DNA from: Tateyamaria pelophila
GTDB lineage: Bacteria > Pseudomonadota > Alphaproteobacteria > Rhodobacterales > Rhodobacteraceae
NCBI RefSeq assembly: GCF_019966495.1
Contig: NZ_JAIMIA010000047.1
Coordinates: forward strand, 1 to 36,798
Direction: 5' to 3'
DNA: 36,798 bases
The notes under the pieces: generated by a model
Databases searched by the model: none
What the model saw: the letters and a program-made list of their open reading frames with translations, nothing else
What the model was told of the DNA's origin: nothing
Shown: piece after piece, positions 36,441 through 36,798 of the stretch
Layout of the letters: every line of letters begins with the position of its first letter
Numbering within the stretch: the first letter of the stretch is position 1
Position numbers and translations under genes: made by a program

Positions 36441-36798
36441 TTAATCTGAGGCATATCCGGCGGCTTTGAGAAAGTTCCAGCATTCTACTGGTTCGTAGAG
36501 ATCGCAGATGTCGCCAAGCGCTTCAAACAAGGCATCGTAGGTTCTGGCTCCGATGCGCCGCAGATGGGATTTGAGCTTTGAGAATGCCATTTCAATTGGA
36601 TTGAGGTCCGGACTGTAAGCAGGCAGAAACAAGAACCAGCAGCCGCGCTTGCGCAGAACTTCGGCTGCGCGCGGACTTTTGTGGGTGGACAGATTGTCCA
36701 GGATCACAACGGTGCCGGGGTCGAGCACCGGAGCGAGTTGTGTTTCGATGTAGGTGTCGAATGCCGGGCCGTTCATCGCGCCTGTGATGACCCAAGGC
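36441..36798 (-). mobile_element. IS630-like transposase, C-terminal part (cut by window edge)
   Basis: The frame is open from the window edge to a TAA at 36441-36443. It reads PWVITGAMNGPAFDTYIETQ, then VVILDNLSTHKSPRAAEVLR, where the Asp is the second DDE residue, and FLPAYSPDLNPIEMAFSKLK, where the Glu is the third. This is the standard C-terminal half of IS630-family (Tc1/mariner-related) transposases, often made as a second ORF by frameshifting. About 118 residues are visible. The first DDE Asp and the left end lie outside. The element's right end is probably the stretch 36428-36440. Confidence 0.88.

Overview
The window is a stretch of alphaproteobacterial chromosome. It most likely comes from the Roseobacter clade (Rhodobacteraceae). 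This rests on the dapC-like/ftsK/lolA order, the abundance of TRAP and TTT transporters, moderately high GC, and protein signatures typical of that family. No rRNA or tRNA gene, phage gene or CRISPR array was seen. Both edges cut through transposase genes: an IS5-like C-terminus at 1-78 and an IS630-like C-terminus at 36441-36798.

Layout. (1) 1-8393 is mostly core: an SLT-type lipoprotein converging on lolA, then ftsK and a DapC-like aminotransferase on the minus strand, an amidase-signature enzyme, and a divergent UbiH-family hydroxylase. (2) 8399-14015 is a transport and hydrolysis module: a LysR regulator divergent from dctPQM (TRAP transporter), followed by an N-acyl-D-amino-acid deacylase-like amidohydrolase. 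(3) 14128-23976 is a purine catabolism cluster read on the minus strand: xdhA, xdhB, xdhC, a purine permease, guaD and allE, with a divergent LysR regulator beside xdhA. It covers guanine to xanthine to urate and one late ureide step, so the middle steps must be encoded elsewhere. (4) 23998-31038 is a LacI regulator divergent from tctABC (TTT transporter), a CoA-acylating aldehyde dehydrogenase and an acyl-CoA ligase. The last two look like SauS and SauT of sulfoacetate degradation. (5) 31074-36428 returns to core functions: alkB, dnaK-dnaJ, a GNAT acetyltransferase and radC.

The most interesting points are: the proposed sulfoacetate operon, in which a tripartite TTT transporter stands where the described system has a single MFS carrier; a REP/BIME-like family of paired GTAAGGCGG hairpins at two sites; operator-like inverted repeats in three regulatory gaps; a motif shared by the xdhA/LysR and allE upstream regions, suggesting a purine regulon; and an IS630-like element that may end exactly at the radC stop codon. 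I do not see a clearly unprecedented multi-gene system. The sulfoacetate and TRAP/deacylase operons are the best places for new biochemistry.
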